Positions 9,601-16,964 of a stretch of 64,000 nucleotides of DNA are shown one piece after another. Each line of letters starts with the position of its first letter. Positions within the stretch are counted from its first letter, which is position 1. Source of the DNA: Streptomyces qaidamensis (GTDB lineage Bacteria; Actinomycetota; Actinomycetes; Streptomycetales; Streptomycetaceae). The stretch covers positions 5,704,001 to 5,768,000 of the forward strand of contig NZ_CP015098.1 of the NCBI RefSeq assembly GCF_001611795.1. The letters run 5' to 3'. The translations under genes were made by a program, and so were the position numbers. Under the pieces are notes generated by a model. That model did no database searches. It was not told where the DNA came from and saw only the letters and a program-made list of their open reading frames with translations.

Positions 9601-9976
9601 GGTCGCGGCGGCCTCCACGCGGGTCGACGCCAGCTGGACGTTCCGCTCGAAGAAGACCAGCGACATCACCAAGCTGCCCGTCTCCACGGCCCGCTTCCTC
9701 GCGGCCACGGGTCTGGACAGCAAGGCCCCGGCCGACAAGACCGTCAAGATCCCGGTCACCGTCGAGGGCGCGGCCAAGGGCAGCAACCTGAAGTCGCTGG
9801 CGGTGTACGCGTCGTACGACTACGGCAAGACCTGGAAGAAGCTCACCGTCAAGGACGGCAAGGTGAGCGTCAAGAACCCGGCGAAGGGGAAGGGCATCTC
9901 CTTCCACGCCAAGATCGCCGACAAGAAGGGCAACAAGTCGACGATCTCGATCTACAACGCGTACTTCGGCAAGTGA
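6650..9976 (+). CDS. Large secreted subtilisin-family (S8) serine protease
   Basis: 1108 residues, TTG start preceded by AAGGGGGAAAC. A signal peptide covers residues 1-31 (PASA-N). A propeptide begins SLTAKHRITLITGDRVV, the usual opening of large Streptomyces subtilases. The S8 triad is complete: Asp229 in VLDTGVDG, His261 in GHGTHVAA, Ser440 in SGTSMATPHVAG. About 600 further residues (480-1108) are beta-rich Fn3/jelly-roll-like accessory regions rich in Lys/Gly/Thr, probably for substrate or wall binding. No sorting signal is seen, so it should be secreted free for extracellular protein breakdown. It has its own predicted promoter and a following hairpin, so it is monocistronic. Confidence 0.96.
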   Translation: MRRQVKRACAATVATAAAVALAAGMTSPASANGEQAAASAKPASLTAKHRITLITGDRVVLDAKGRVIGLEHAKGRENVPVQIRKVDGHTLVIPADAARLVATGKLDQRLFDVTELNKSTTRKAQKKGLKVIVGYQGSAASTKADVRDAGTLSRTLKTLNADAVQTPQAETPELWDAVTNGDKTASGIAHVWLDGVRKASLDKSVPQIGAPKAWSAGYDGKGVRIAVLDTGVDGTHADLKGQVVDAKNFSSAPDTTDKVGHGTHVAAIAAGTGAKSGGTYKGVAPGAKILNGKVLDDAGFGSDSEIVAGMEWAAAQGADVINMSLGGPDSPAIDPMEAAVNKLSEEKGVLFAIAAGNEGDFGEQTVGSPGSAAAALTVGAVDDKDKLADFSSRGPGMDGALKPDVTAPGVDITAASAEGNLIAQEVGEKPAGYMTISGTSMATPHVAGAAAILKQQHPEWKYAELKGALTGSTKGGKYTPFQQGSGRIQVDKAIKQTVIAEPASVSFGVQQWPHTDDKPVAKELTYRNLGTKDVTLKLASTATNPKGQAAPAGFFKLGATSVTVPAGGKASVPFTVNTKLGGTVDGAYSAYVTATGGGQTVRTAAAVQREVESYDVTMKFLDRDGKAAKNYSADLTGLAGLGKGKSSMPYDEDGTVTARVPKGTYVLNANIFVGDDPEKFEGVDWLAQPKLSVTKNTTVTLDARKAKPVNITVPATGVKSEFASADYTVEAGDASHGFGWWLDSFADIRTAHVGSQITDGSVTQQWDGHWSKGGKEEYNIVAGGPVKQLATGFTKHYKAGELATVKAGLGASASGKKGSVNAVGWMPWSSSASSIGMLQTLPGTRTLHLSAQGGVKWQLEFAQSGGVDEDGFPVDEAAYAMGTHKFAAGKSYSKTVNTAVFGPRLTTDFGVFREGNEIYGSLPLFADGKGNVGYSDFSAVDTTLYRNGTKVGSNDDPLFGDKQFKVPAGDAAYKLTTSVKRSVKVAAASTRVDASWTFRSKKTSDITKLPVSTARFLAATGLDSKAPADKTVKIPVTVEGAAKGSNLKSLAVYASYDYGKTWKKLTVKDGKVSVKNPAKGKGISFHAKIADKKGNKSTISIYNAYFGK

Positions 9977-10003
9977 CCATGCCGTAGGGCAAGCGCGTTG
10001 ACG

Positions 10004-10033
10004 GCCCGTCGGAAGCCTCGGCTTCCGGCGGGC
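10004..10033. terminator. Hairpin after the subtilase gene
   Basis: GCCCGTCGGAAGC (10004-10016) pairs with GCTTCCGGCGGGC (10021-10033) through one G-T wobble, with a CTCG tetraloop. It lies 28 bases after the stop, between convergent genes. Confidence 0.75.
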
Positions 10034-10107
10034 CTGCCGCGTCGGCAGGGGCTCTTTGACGGCACGGCAGCGGGCCGAGGAGCCCCGGGCCGGCCAGCGG
10101 ACTCTTC

Positions 10108-11022
10108 CTACTCCGACGGCGCCGATGCCCTGGTGCCGGAGCGGGTCGCGTCCGCCCCCCAGCTCGCCAGCAGGCGCAGGGCCTCCGCCGAAGGGGTGCC
10201 CGGTTCCGCGTGGTACGTGATCAGGGACTGCTCGCCGTCGTCCACCAGGCGGAACGTCTCGAAGGACAAGGCCAGGTCGCCGACCAGGGGGTGGCGCATG
10301 CGCTTGACGCCGTAGCTCTTCTCCTTGACGTCGTGGGCGGCCCACAGGCGGCGGAAGTCCTCACTCTTCACGGAGAGCTCGCCCACCAGGGCCGACAGCC
10401 GCGGGTCGTCCGGGTGGCAGCCCGCGTCCATGCGGAGGTAGCCGACCATGTCGGACGCCTTCTGCTCCCATTCCAGGTACAGCTCGCGGTACTCCGGGCG
10501 GAGGAAAACCATCCGCGCCCAGTTCCGCTCCTGGGCCGGCACCTCGGCCCAGTCGCCGAAGAGGGCCGAGGCCATGCGGTTCCAGGCCAGGATGTCGGAG
10601 CGGCGTCCGACGATGTACGCGGGGACACTCTCGATCGAGTCCAGCAGATGCCGCAGCGCCGGCCGCACCTGCTGGCTGCGCGCCACCGTCTTCTTCTTGT
10701 GCTGCTTCGGCTTCGCCAGATGCATCAGGTGCGCGTGCTCGGCGTCGCTCAGCCGCAGAGCGCGCGCGATCGCGTCCAGCACCTCCGCCGAGACGTTGCG
10801 GCCGTTGCCCTGCTCCAGCCGCGTGTAGTACGCCACGGACACCCCGGCCAGCTGCGCCAGCTCCTCGCGGCGCAACCCGGGCACCCGGCGCCGCCCGAAG
10901 TCGGGCAGCCCCACGTCCTCGGGCTTCAGCCGGGCCCGCCGGGTGCGCAGGAACTCACTGAGGTCGGCGCGCCGGTCCAGGCCGCCACCGGCCGTCTGTG
11001 CGGGTTCGGGCTGTTCGTCCAT
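10108..11022 (-). CDS. XRE-family regulator with MmyB-like ligand-binding domain
   Basis: 304 residues. Residues ~20-100 form a helix-turn-helix domain with GLRREELAQLAGVSVAYYTRLEQG, the diagnostic motif of this XRE subgroup. Residues ~120-290 match the MmyB-like PAS-type domain (SIESVPAYIVGRRSDILAWNRMASALFGDW), which binds a small, fatty-acid-like ligand in characterised members. It is transcribed divergently from the alcohol dehydrogenase at 11204, and regulators of this type usually control the divergent oxidoreductase gene. The 181-base gap holds repeated GTACGCAC half-sites. Related regulators act as repressors released by an aldehyde or lipid; the ligand here is unknown. Confidence 0.92.
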   Translation of the reverse strand: MDEQPEPAQTAGGGLDRRADLSEFLRTRRARLKPEDVGLPDFGRRRVPGLRREELAQLAGVSVAYYTRLEQGNGRNVSAEVLDAIARALRLSDAEHAHLMHLAKPKQHKKKTVARSQQVRPALRHLLDSIESVPAYIVGRRSDILAWNRMASALFGDWAEVPAQERNWARMVFLRPEYRELYLEWEQKASDMVGYLRMDAGCHPDDPRLSALVGELSVKSEDFRRLWAAHDVKEKSYGVKRMRHPLVGDLALSFETFRLVDDGEQSLITYHAEPGTPSAEALRLLASWGADATRSGTRASAPSE

Positions 11023-11041
11023 GCCGTCCAGTATTCACGGT

Positions 11042-11091
11042 CGTACGCACACGAGCCTGACCCCACCAGTGGTACGCACCGTGTGCGTACG
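11042..11091. promoter_or_regulatory. Operator array between the XRE regulator and alcohol dehydrogenase genes
   Basis: GTACGCAC occurs at 11043-11050 and 11072-11079, and as its inverse GTGCGTAC at 11083-11090. The outer pair is a perfect 12-base inverted repeat (11042-11053 with 11080-11091). The inner pair forms a compact palindrome around three bases. The array begins 20 bases upstream of the regulator's start codon on the divergent side, so it could repress both genes. Confidence 0.7.
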
Positions 11092-11203
11092 CAAAAGCGT
11101 GGTCTGGGTGAGCGCTCGCGGATCGGGCACGCTGGTGATCGTGCCCGGTCAGAAGATCCAGAAGGCAGCCGGGCACACGACCCCCGCTAGGAGAACCCCC
11201 GGC

Positions 11204-12244
11204 ATGACCACTGTTGCTGCGTACGCCGCTCCCGCTCCCAAGGCTCCGCTGGAGCGCACCACCATCGAGCGCCGCGCGGTGCGCGAGTTCGACGTCCTGA
11301 TCGACATCAAGTTCGCCGGCATCTGCCACTCGGACATCCACCAGGCCCAGGAGGGCTGGGGCGAGGCGATCTTCCCGATGGTCCCCGGCCACGAGATAGC
11401 CGGTGTCGTCACCGAGGTGGGTCCGGGCGTCACGAAGTTCGCCGTCGGCGACCGTGTGGGCGTCGGCTGCATGGTCGACTCCTGCCGCGAGTGCGAGAAC
11501 TGCAAGGACGGACGCGAGCAGTACTGCGTCAAGGGCAACGTCCCCACGTACAACGGCATCGGCAAGGACGGCGAGCCCACCTACGGCGGCTACGCGCAGA
11601 AGGTCGTCGTCGACGAGAACTTCGTCGTCCGCATCCCCGACGGGCTGTCGCTCGACGTCGCGGCCCCGCTGCTGTGCGCCGGCATCACCCTGTACTCCCC
11701 GCTCCGGCGCTTCGGTGCCGGCCCCGGCAAGAAGGTCGCGATCGTCGGCCTGGGCGGCCTCGGCCACATGGGCGTCAAGATCGCCGACGCCCTCGGTGCC
11801 GAGGTGACCGTGCTGTCGCAGTCCCTGCGCAAGCAGGAGGACGGCCTGCGACTGGGCGCGGCCCACTACTACGCCACCAGCGACCCGAAGACCTTCGAGG
11901 AGCTGGCCGGCACGTTCGACCTGATCGTGTCCACGGTCTCCGCCCCGCTGGACTTCAACGCCTACCTGTCACTGCTGAAGACCGAGGGCACGCTGGCGAA
12001 CGTCGGCGCCCCCGAGGAGCCGATCTCCCTCAACCTCTTCTCGGTGATCGGCGGCGGCAAGACCCTCGCCGGTTCCATGATCGGCGGCATCGCGGAGACC
12101 CAGGAGATGCTGGACTTCTGCGCCGAGCACGGCCTCGGCGCCGAGATCGAGCTGATCCGCGGTGACCAGATCAACGAGGCGTACGAGCGGGTCCAGGCCA
12201 GCGACGTGCGCTACCGGTTCGTGATCGACACGGCGACCATCTGA
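11204..12244 (+). CDS. Zinc-dependent alcohol dehydrogenase (cinnamyl-alcohol dehydrogenase-like)
   Basis: 346 residues from the ATG at 11204, preceded by TAGGAGA. Catalytic zinc ligands Cys41 (GICHSD) and His63 with Glu64 (PGHE) are present. The structural zinc lobe has Cys94, Cys97, Cys100 and Cys108. The cofactor fold shows VGLGGLGHMGVKIA. The closest groups are NADP-dependent aldehyde reductases/cinnamyl alcohol dehydrogenases, which interconvert alcohols and aldehydes in the cytosol. It is probably induced through the divergent XRE regulator. A perfect hairpin terminator follows at 12280. Physiological substrate unknown. Confidence 0.94.
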   Translation: MTTVAAYAAPAPKAPLERTTIERRAVREFDVLIDIKFAGICHSDIHQAQEGWGEAIFPMVPGHEIAGVVTEVGPGVTKFAVGDRVGVGCMVDSCRECENCKDGREQYCVKGNVPTYNGIGKDGEPTYGGYAQKVVVDENFVVRIPDGLSLDVAAPLLCAGITLYSPLRRFGAGPGKKVAIVGLGGLGHMGVKIADALGAEVTVLSQSLRKQEDGLRLGAAHYYATSDPKTFEELAGTFDLIVSTVSAPLDFNAYLSLLKTEGTLANVGAPEEPISLNLFSVIGGGKTLAGSMIGGIAETQEMLDFCAEHGLGAEIELIRGDQINEAYERVQASDVRYRFVIDTATI

Positions 12245-12279
12245 GCGATGACCCGCTGACTCGCTGGAACGCACCCCCC

Positions 12280-12308
12280 GAGGGCCCCGGACGTGTGCCG
12301 GGGCCCTC
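12280..12308 (+). terminator. Hairpin terminator after alcohol dehydrogenase
   Basis: GAGGGCCCCGG (12280-12290) and CCGGGGCCCTC (12298-12308) form a perfect 11-bp stem with a seven-base loop. Confidence 0.85.
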
Positions 12309-12316
12309 AGGGCGTT

Positions 12317-12410
12317 CGTGATGCACGACGGGGCGCACGCGTGATGCACGACGGGGCGCACGCGGGGTACACGTGGGGGAGTGCGCGGGGTACGCGTGAG
12401 GGGAGTGCAC
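12317..12410. repeat. Two kinds of short tandem repeat ahead of the VOC gene
   Basis: A 23-bp unit beginning CGTGATGCACGACGGGG is repeated exactly at 12317-12339 and 12340-12362. It is followed by two imperfect copies of another 23-24-bp unit (GCGGGGTAC...GGGGAGTGC, from about 12362). The period matches the 23-bp array after hutH, though the sequence differs. Confidence 0.75.
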
Positions 12411-12448
12411 CGGGGGGGGTCCGCCAAGTACGTCAGGGGAGGCCCACC

Positions 12449-12832
12449 ATGACCGTGCAGTTGAACCACACCATCGTCACCGCCCACGACAAGCGCGCCT
12501 CGGCCCGGTTCCTCGCCGACCTCCTGGGGCTCGACGTCAGTCCGCCCTACGGCCCGTTCCTCCCGGTCGAGATCTCCAACGGCGTGACACTCGACTTCAT
12601 GGACAGTCCCGGCGCCATCACGCCGCAGCACTACGCCTTCCTCGTCTCGGAGGACGAGTTCGACGAGATCTTCGGCCGCATCCGGGAAGCCGGCCTGACG
12701 TACTGGGCGGACCCGTTCCACAGCCGTCCCGGCGAGATCAACCACAACGACGGCGGCCGCGGGGCGTACTTCGACGACCCCGACGGCCACCGCCTGGAGA
12801 TCATCACGAGGCCCTACGGCAGCGGCGGCTGA
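12449..12832 (+). CDS. VOC (glyoxalase/dioxygenase fold) family protein
   Basis: 127 residues from the ATG at 12449, with GGGGAGG correctly spaced. It has paired beta-alpha-beta-beta-beta modules typical of the vicinal oxygen chelate fold: LNHTIVTAHDKRASARFLADLLGL at the start and YFDDPDGHRLEII at the end, with His7 and Glu in HRLEI as likely metal ligands. Members include glyoxalase I, extradiol dioxygenases and antibiotic-resistance proteins, and sequence alone does not separate them. It sits between a dehydrogenase and an NmrA-type reductase, so a role in detoxifying small reactive compounds is plausible (inference). Confidence 0.85.
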   Translation: MTVQLNHTIVTAHDKRASARFLADLLGLDVSPPYGPFLPVEISNGVTLDFMDSPGAITPQHYAFLVSEDEFDEIFGRIREAGLTYWADPFHSRPGEINHNDGGRGAYFDDPDGHRLEIITRPYGSGG

Positions 12833-12949
12833 GCCGCCGCCGGGCCTCCGCCCCCCGGCTCGTCACATCGTCGCGCCGCCACACGTCATACCGGCGAAAG
12901 GCGACATCACACGGCCAACGAGACACGGCCGACGAGCTGGGGAGCAGTC

Positions 12950-13711
12950 ATGACATCACCGATCCTGGTCACCGGCGGCACGGGCACCCTGGGCGGCCAC
13001 CTCGTCCCGCTGCTGCGCGCCTCCGGCCACGACGTGCGGATCCTCACCCGGCACGCCCGCCCCGCCACGGACGGCATCGCGTACGTCACCGGCGACCTGC
13101 TGAAGGGCGAGGGTGTCGAGGCCGCTGTCGACGGAGTGGAGACCGTGCTGCACCTGGCGGGCGGTCCCAAGGGCGACGACGAGGCGACCCGCACGCTGGT
13201 ACGCGCCGCGTCCCGGGCCGGCGTACGCCACCTGCTCTACATCTCCGTCATCGGCGCCGACCGGGTGCCGCTGGCCTGGATGCGGACGAAGCTGGAGGCG
13301 GAAGGGGCCGTCGCCGGTTCGGGCATCCCGTGGACGACCTTGCGCGCGGCCCAGTTCCACGACCTCGTGTTCACCATGGTCGAGAAGACGGCGAAGCTGC
13401 CGGTGTTCCCGGTCCCCGGCGGCCTCCGGCTCCAGCCGGTCGATCCGCGCGAGGTCGCCGCCCGCCTCACGGAACTGGCCCTCGGCACCCCGTCCGGCCT
13501 GGTCCCGGACCTGACCGGGCCGGACGTCCACGACCTCGCCGCGCTGGCCCGCCCCTACCTCGGCCTGCGCGGCAGGCGCCGCCCCATGCTGCCGGTGCGC
13601 ATCCCCGGCAAGGCGGGGCGGGCGTACCGGGCGGGGGCGAACCTGACGCTGGACGGGGCGCAGGCGGGGAAGCGGACGTGGGAGGAGTTCCTGAGGGAGA
13701 GGCTTGCCTAG
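12950..13711 (+). CDS. NmrA-like atypical short-chain reductase
   Basis: 253 residues. The N-terminal TGGTGTLGGHLV motif (residues 8-19) is the NADP-binding loop of atypical SDRs. LHLAGG and the LLYISVIGAD segment follow, and the Tyr-x-x-x-Lys catalytic pair is not evident. Such NmrA/TMR-like proteins are redox sensors or act on quinones and isoflavonoids. No membrane segment. The gene converges on the DUF5829 gene with only nine bases between stop codons. Confidence 0.85.
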   Translation: MTSPILVTGGTGTLGGHLVPLLRASGHDVRILTRHARPATDGIAYVTGDLLKGEGVEAAVDGVETVLHLAGGPKGDDEATRTLVRAASRAGVRHLLYISVIGADRVPLAWMRTKLEAEGAVAGSGIPWTTLRAAQFHDLVFTMVEKTAKLPVFPVPGGLRLQPVDPREVAARLTELALGTPSGLVPDLTGPDVHDLAALARPYLGLRGRRRPMLPVRIPGKAGRAYRAGANLTLDGAQAGKRTWEEFLRERLA

Positions 13712-13720
13712 GCGGTGCCC

Positions 13721-14686
13721 CTAGGACCCTTGGCCCGCTGTGCCGGGCGGGTCCTGCTCCTGGAAGGTCCACACCGCGCGTGAGCCCGGGCCGACCACGA
13801 GGGCCGAGTGGCCGATCCGCTCCACGTGCCGGTACGACACCGGCTGGTTCAGTGACATCTCGACCTGCTTGAGGCCCACCTGCTCCACGGGCACGGAGTC
13901 GAAGCGGATCGTGGTGCCGCCGCCGTTCGCGACGACGCCCCCACCCGGCAGGGACCGGACCGCGAAACCGCCGGCCTTCAGCAACGGCACCGTGCTGGCG
14001 AGGTCCCGTGCGGTCACCGCGAGCCGGATCCCGGTCACGTCCCGCATCAGACGGTCGCGGTAGGTGTCGGGCAGGTAGCGCTCCCGGCCCACGTCACCGG
14101 GGTGGGCGGCGGGCTCTGTGTTGCCGCGCGGGTCGGCGAAGTACTCCGGCCGGTACTCCATCCCCCAGGTGCCGAACAGGTCGTACTCGCCGGTGGTGAA
14201 GACGGCGTCGAACCAGGGCACGGGAACGCCGTCGCCGAAGTCGCGGGTCTGCCGGAACTCGACAGGGTCGGTGATCCCGGCCTTCCGCAGCCGTTCGACC
14301 ACCGTCGGCAGGTCACCGGCGCGCTCGGTGGACACGCCCATGCCGGTGGCGCCGAGGGTGCCGTCCTTGCCGGGCAGGTCACCCACCCCGAACAACTCCA
14401 GGTAGGTCTCGCGCCCCATCAGATAGCGGCCGGTCCAGGTCTGCCCGCCGGCACCGGTCGTGGTGCGGACCTGGAAGGCGGCGAAGTCCCGGAGGTAGGA
14501 GGAGTGCTCGATGGCGTCCGCGGTCTCCCGGTCGAGCACGCCGTAGGCATGGTTGTAGAACAGCAGTTGCCGCCCGGTCGCCGTGCCGTCCTCCTCCGCC
14601 CGCGCCGTGCCCGATCCGCCCTGGACCGCCCCCGCGAGGGCCAGAGCGATGACCATGATCAGCTGTAACGCTCGTCTGAGAACCAT
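13721..14686 (-). CDS. Secreted DUF5829-type protein
   Basis: 321 residues. Residues 1-30 are a signal peptide (LQLIMVIALALAGAVQGG...ARA-E). The rest is soluble and contains conserved-looking segments LLFYNHAYGVLDRETADAI, VQVRTTTG-like strands and PWFDAVFTTG. It resembles the DUF5829 family, which has no assigned function. The shape (His/Asp near the N terminus, repeated alpha/beta units) suggests a VOC-like or hydrolase-like fold, but this is a guess. It lies upstream of nothing obviously related and is probably exported. Confidence 0.7.
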   Translation of the reverse strand: MVLRRALQLIMVIALALAGAVQGGSGTARAEEDGTATGRQLLFYNHAYGVLDRETADAIEHSSYLRDFAAFQVRTTTGAGGQTWTGRYLMGRETYLELFGVGDLPGKDGTLGATGMGVSTERAGDLPTVVERLRKAGITDPVEFRQTRDFGDGVPVPWFDAVFTTGEYDLFGTWGMEYRPEYFADPRGNTEPAAHPGDVGRERYLPDTYRDRLMRDVTGIRLAVTARDLASTVPLLKAGGFAVRSLPGGGVVANGGGTTIRFDSVPVEQVGLKQVEMSLNQPVSYRHVERIGHSALVVGPGSRAVWTFQEQDPPGTAGQGS

Positions 14687-14744
14687 GCGAGGGAGCGTAG
14701 GGCGGGAGGAAACGCTTCCGCTGTGGATTGCGCCCTTTGCGGGG

Positions 14745-15440
14745 TCAGGCCTTGGTCAGCGGGTCCGCCGGTGGCGGCGATGCCGGTGGTGACGCCGGTG
14801 CGGGCTCCTGCCCGCCCATGTCGAGCCGGAACGGTGGGTACTGGTCCGTCAGCAGCGCGGCGTAGGCCGCCACCCGCGCCGCCCAGCGGGCGAGGCCGAT
14901 CAGGAAGTCGAAGAGGTGCCTCGGGTAGCGGGCTGTGAAGAGCAGGATGACGACGGCCACCAGGGAGAGGAACGGCATCAGCCCGCCGCCCCGCCAGGTG
15001 TCCCCGCCGTCCCAGCCGCCACCGGCGAACATCGCGACGACGACGTACTGGGGAATCGCCAGCAGCCACCACTTCACCAGCACCAGTCCGCGCGACAGCC
15101 GCTCGGGGTAGGCGACGTCGAAGCGCGCCGGGTAGTCGGGTACGTCGGCGAGAGTGAACGGCGGGTACCGGTCGGTGCCGAGCGCGGTGTGCGCGTAGTA
15201 GGTGACCCGCCAGTTCCAGCGCAGTACACCGACGCTGAAGTCGAAGAGGGGACGGGGGTAGCGCGCGGTGAACAGGACGGCGAAGAACGCGATCACGGTC
15301 ACGACGGCGAACGCGATCCACAGGAAGAACAGCACGACGTAGTGCGGGATGGCGAGCAGCCATTTCACCAGCCACAGCCATCGGGACAGCCGGGGATCGA
15401 CGGACGCTTCCAGACGTACGGGTGACGCGGCAGGAACCAT
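14745..15440 (-). CDS. DUF4389 membrane protein
   Basis: 231 residues from the ATG at 15440, with GAGGAG suitably placed. Two tandem DUF4389 repeats: each has a hydrophobic segment (WLVKWLLAIPHYVVLFFLW and LVKWWLLAIPQYVVVAMF), a second membrane span, then FTARYPRPLFDF or FTARYPRHLFDF and a TDxYPPF motif. Four membrane spans are expected. The C-terminal tail is Pro/Ala-rich. Function unknown. The strong internal repetition marks an old duplication within the gene. Confidence 0.88.
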   Translation of the reverse strand: MVPAASPVRLEASVDPRLSRWLWLVKWLLAIPHYVVLFFLWIAFAVVTVIAFFAVLFTARYPRPLFDFSVGVLRWNWRVTYYAHTALGTDRYPPFTLADVPDYPARFDVAYPERLSRGLVLVKWWLLAIPQYVVVAMFAGGGWDGGDTWRGGGLMPFLSLVAVVILLFTARYPRHLFDFLIGLARWAARVAAYAALLTDQYPPFRLDMGGQEPAPASPPASPPPADPLTKA

Positions 15441-15529
15441 GGGCGGCACTCCTCTCGCCTGCAGACTCGCAAGCGGGAAGCGGCCCCGCGACCTGGACGG
15501 GGCCGTTCGCGCGGCGCCGTCCGCCCCGA

Positions 15530-15735
15530 TCACGGGCTCCGGCTACGGGCCTCGGCCGGTCCGGGACACCGGCTCCGGGTACCGGCTTCGGCCGGCCCGG
15601 CCGCGAGCTCAGGCCAACGGCCCCGGCTGCCCTGGTCACGGGCTCCGCCTTCCCGGTTACCGGCCTGGCCGGTAACCGGCTCCGGCTGTCGGCTCCGGTC
15701 ATCGGCTCCGGCTGCCGGCCCCGGCTACCGGCCCA
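15530..15735. repeat. Degenerate CCGGCTCCGG-type repeats with a long palindrome
   Basis: The 295-base gap between the DUF4389 start and the next gene's stop holds no gene. Its second half is built of variants of GGCTCCGGCT/CGGCTACCGG. Within it a 13-base arm (15653-15665) and its perfect inverse (15667-15679), around one base, contain GGTTACC/GGTAACC and could act as a terminator or protein site. Confidence 0.6.
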
Positions 15736-16851
15736 TCAGGACGGGTCGGCGGCGTCGGCGTCCGGCTCGCCGGTGCTCGCCTCGTCCGCCGGATCGATCA
15801 GTTGCTCCCGCACGTAGTTCCAGACCACCGCGATCAGCGCGGCGACCGGGACGGCGAGCAGGCTGCCGACGATGCCGGCCAGGCTGCCGCCCAGGGTCAC
15901 CGCCAGCAGCACGACGGCCGCGTGCAGGCCCAGGCCGCGGCTCTGGATCATGGGCTGGAAGACGTTGCCCTCCAGCTGCTGCACCACGACGATGATCGCC
16001 AGCACGATCAGCGCGTCCGTCAGGCCGTTGGAGACCAGCGCGATGAGCACCGCGACGAACCCGGCGAACAGGGCGCCGATGATCGGCACGAACGCGGAGA
16101 CGAAGGTCAGCACGGCCAGCGGAAGCACCAGGGGAACGCCCAGGATCCACAGGCCCAGGCCGATCAGCACGGCGTCGAGCAGGCCGACCGCCGCCTGGGA
16201 GCGCACGAAGGAGCCCAGGGTGGCCCAGCCGCGCTCGAACACGGTCGGCACGTCGGTGGCGAGCCGGCCGGGCAGCTGACGGGACAGCCACGGCAGGAAC
16301 CGCGGGCCGTCCTTGAGGAAGAAGAACATCAGGAACAGCGCGAGGACGGCGGTGACGACACCGTTGACCACGGTGCTCACCCCCGTGACGACCGCGCCCA
16401 CCATGCTGCCGACGCCCTCCTGGGCGCGCGCGACCGCACTGTCGAAGGCCTGGTTGATCTGCGCGTCACCGATGTTCAGCGGCGGCCCGGCGGCCCACTC
16501 GCGCAGCCGCTGGATGCCCTGCACGACACCGTCGGTCAGCTCCCCGGACTGGGACGCCACCGGCACGGCGATCAGTGCGACCACACCGGCTGCGACCAGC
16601 AGGAACAGCACGGTCACGACCGAGGCGGCCAACGCGGGCGGCCACCCCCGGCGGCGCAGGAACCGGGCCGCGGGCCAGGTCAGCGTGGTCAGCAGCAGCC
16701 CGACCACGAGCGGCCACACCACCGACCACATCCGGCCCAGCAGCCACAGGGTCACGGTCAGCCCGGCCAACACCAGCAGAAACTCAGCGGACACCCGCGC
16801 GGATATCCGCAACGCGGCACGGGATCTGTCGGAACTCAGAGGCGCAGTCAC
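15736..16851 (-). CDS. AI-2E family transporter (multi-span membrane protein)
   Basis: 371 residues with about eight membrane segments in the family pattern: three near the N terminus (24-95), a soluble region (~100-165), then LALFLMFFFLKDGPRFLPW, a hallmark of the AI-2E/YdiK/PerM family, and LTFVSAFVPIIGALFAG. Members move small organic solutes or ions. The founding AI-2 exporter role does not carry over to all homologues, so the substrate is unknown. The C-terminal 20 residues are acidic and Ala-rich. It follows msrA on the same strand after about 110 bases with a small hairpin. Confidence 0.9.
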   Translation of the reverse strand: MTAPLSSDRSRAALRISARVSAEFLLVLAGLTVTLWLLGRMWSVVWPLVVGLLLTTLTWPAARFLRRRGWPPALAASVVTVLFLLVAAGVVALIAVPVASQSGELTDGVVQGIQRLREWAAGPPLNIGDAQINQAFDSAVARAQEGVGSMVGAVVTGVSTVVNGVVTAVLALFLMFFFLKDGPRFLPWLSRQLPGRLATDVPTVFERGWATLGSFVRSQAAVGLLDAVLIGLGLWILGVPLVLPLAVLTFVSAFVPIIGALFAGFVAVLIALVSNGLTDALIVLAIIVVVQQLEGNVFQPMIQSRGLGLHAAVVLLAVTLGGSLAGIVGSLLAVPVAALIAVVWNYVREQLIDPADEASTGEPDADAADPS

Positions 16852-16905
16852 GCAGGCACCCTATTGGCTGCGAGCGCACCCGCAGCAGCCCCGCCCCCGG
16901 AAGCG

Positions 16906-16923
16906 CGCCGTCAGCGGACGGCG
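16906..16923 (-). terminator. Small hairpin between msrA and the AI-2E-type gene
   Basis: CGCCGTC-AGCG-GACGGCG, a perfect 7-bp stem with a tetraloop, lies 42 bases after the msrA stop on the minus strand. It is weaker than the other terminators here. Confidence 0.4.
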
Positions 16924-16964
16924 TACCAGCTGAGGATGCGCAGTGCCCAGCGGAGCCCGAAGGG

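Noticed and set aside
6524..10345. A 1273-codon open frame on the minus strand opposite the subtilase
   Set aside because: It mirrors the subtilase codons: high third-position GC on the plus strand opens the antisense frame. The translation is Asp/Gly/Arg/Val-rich and has no domain, while the plus strand has a complete S8 triad.
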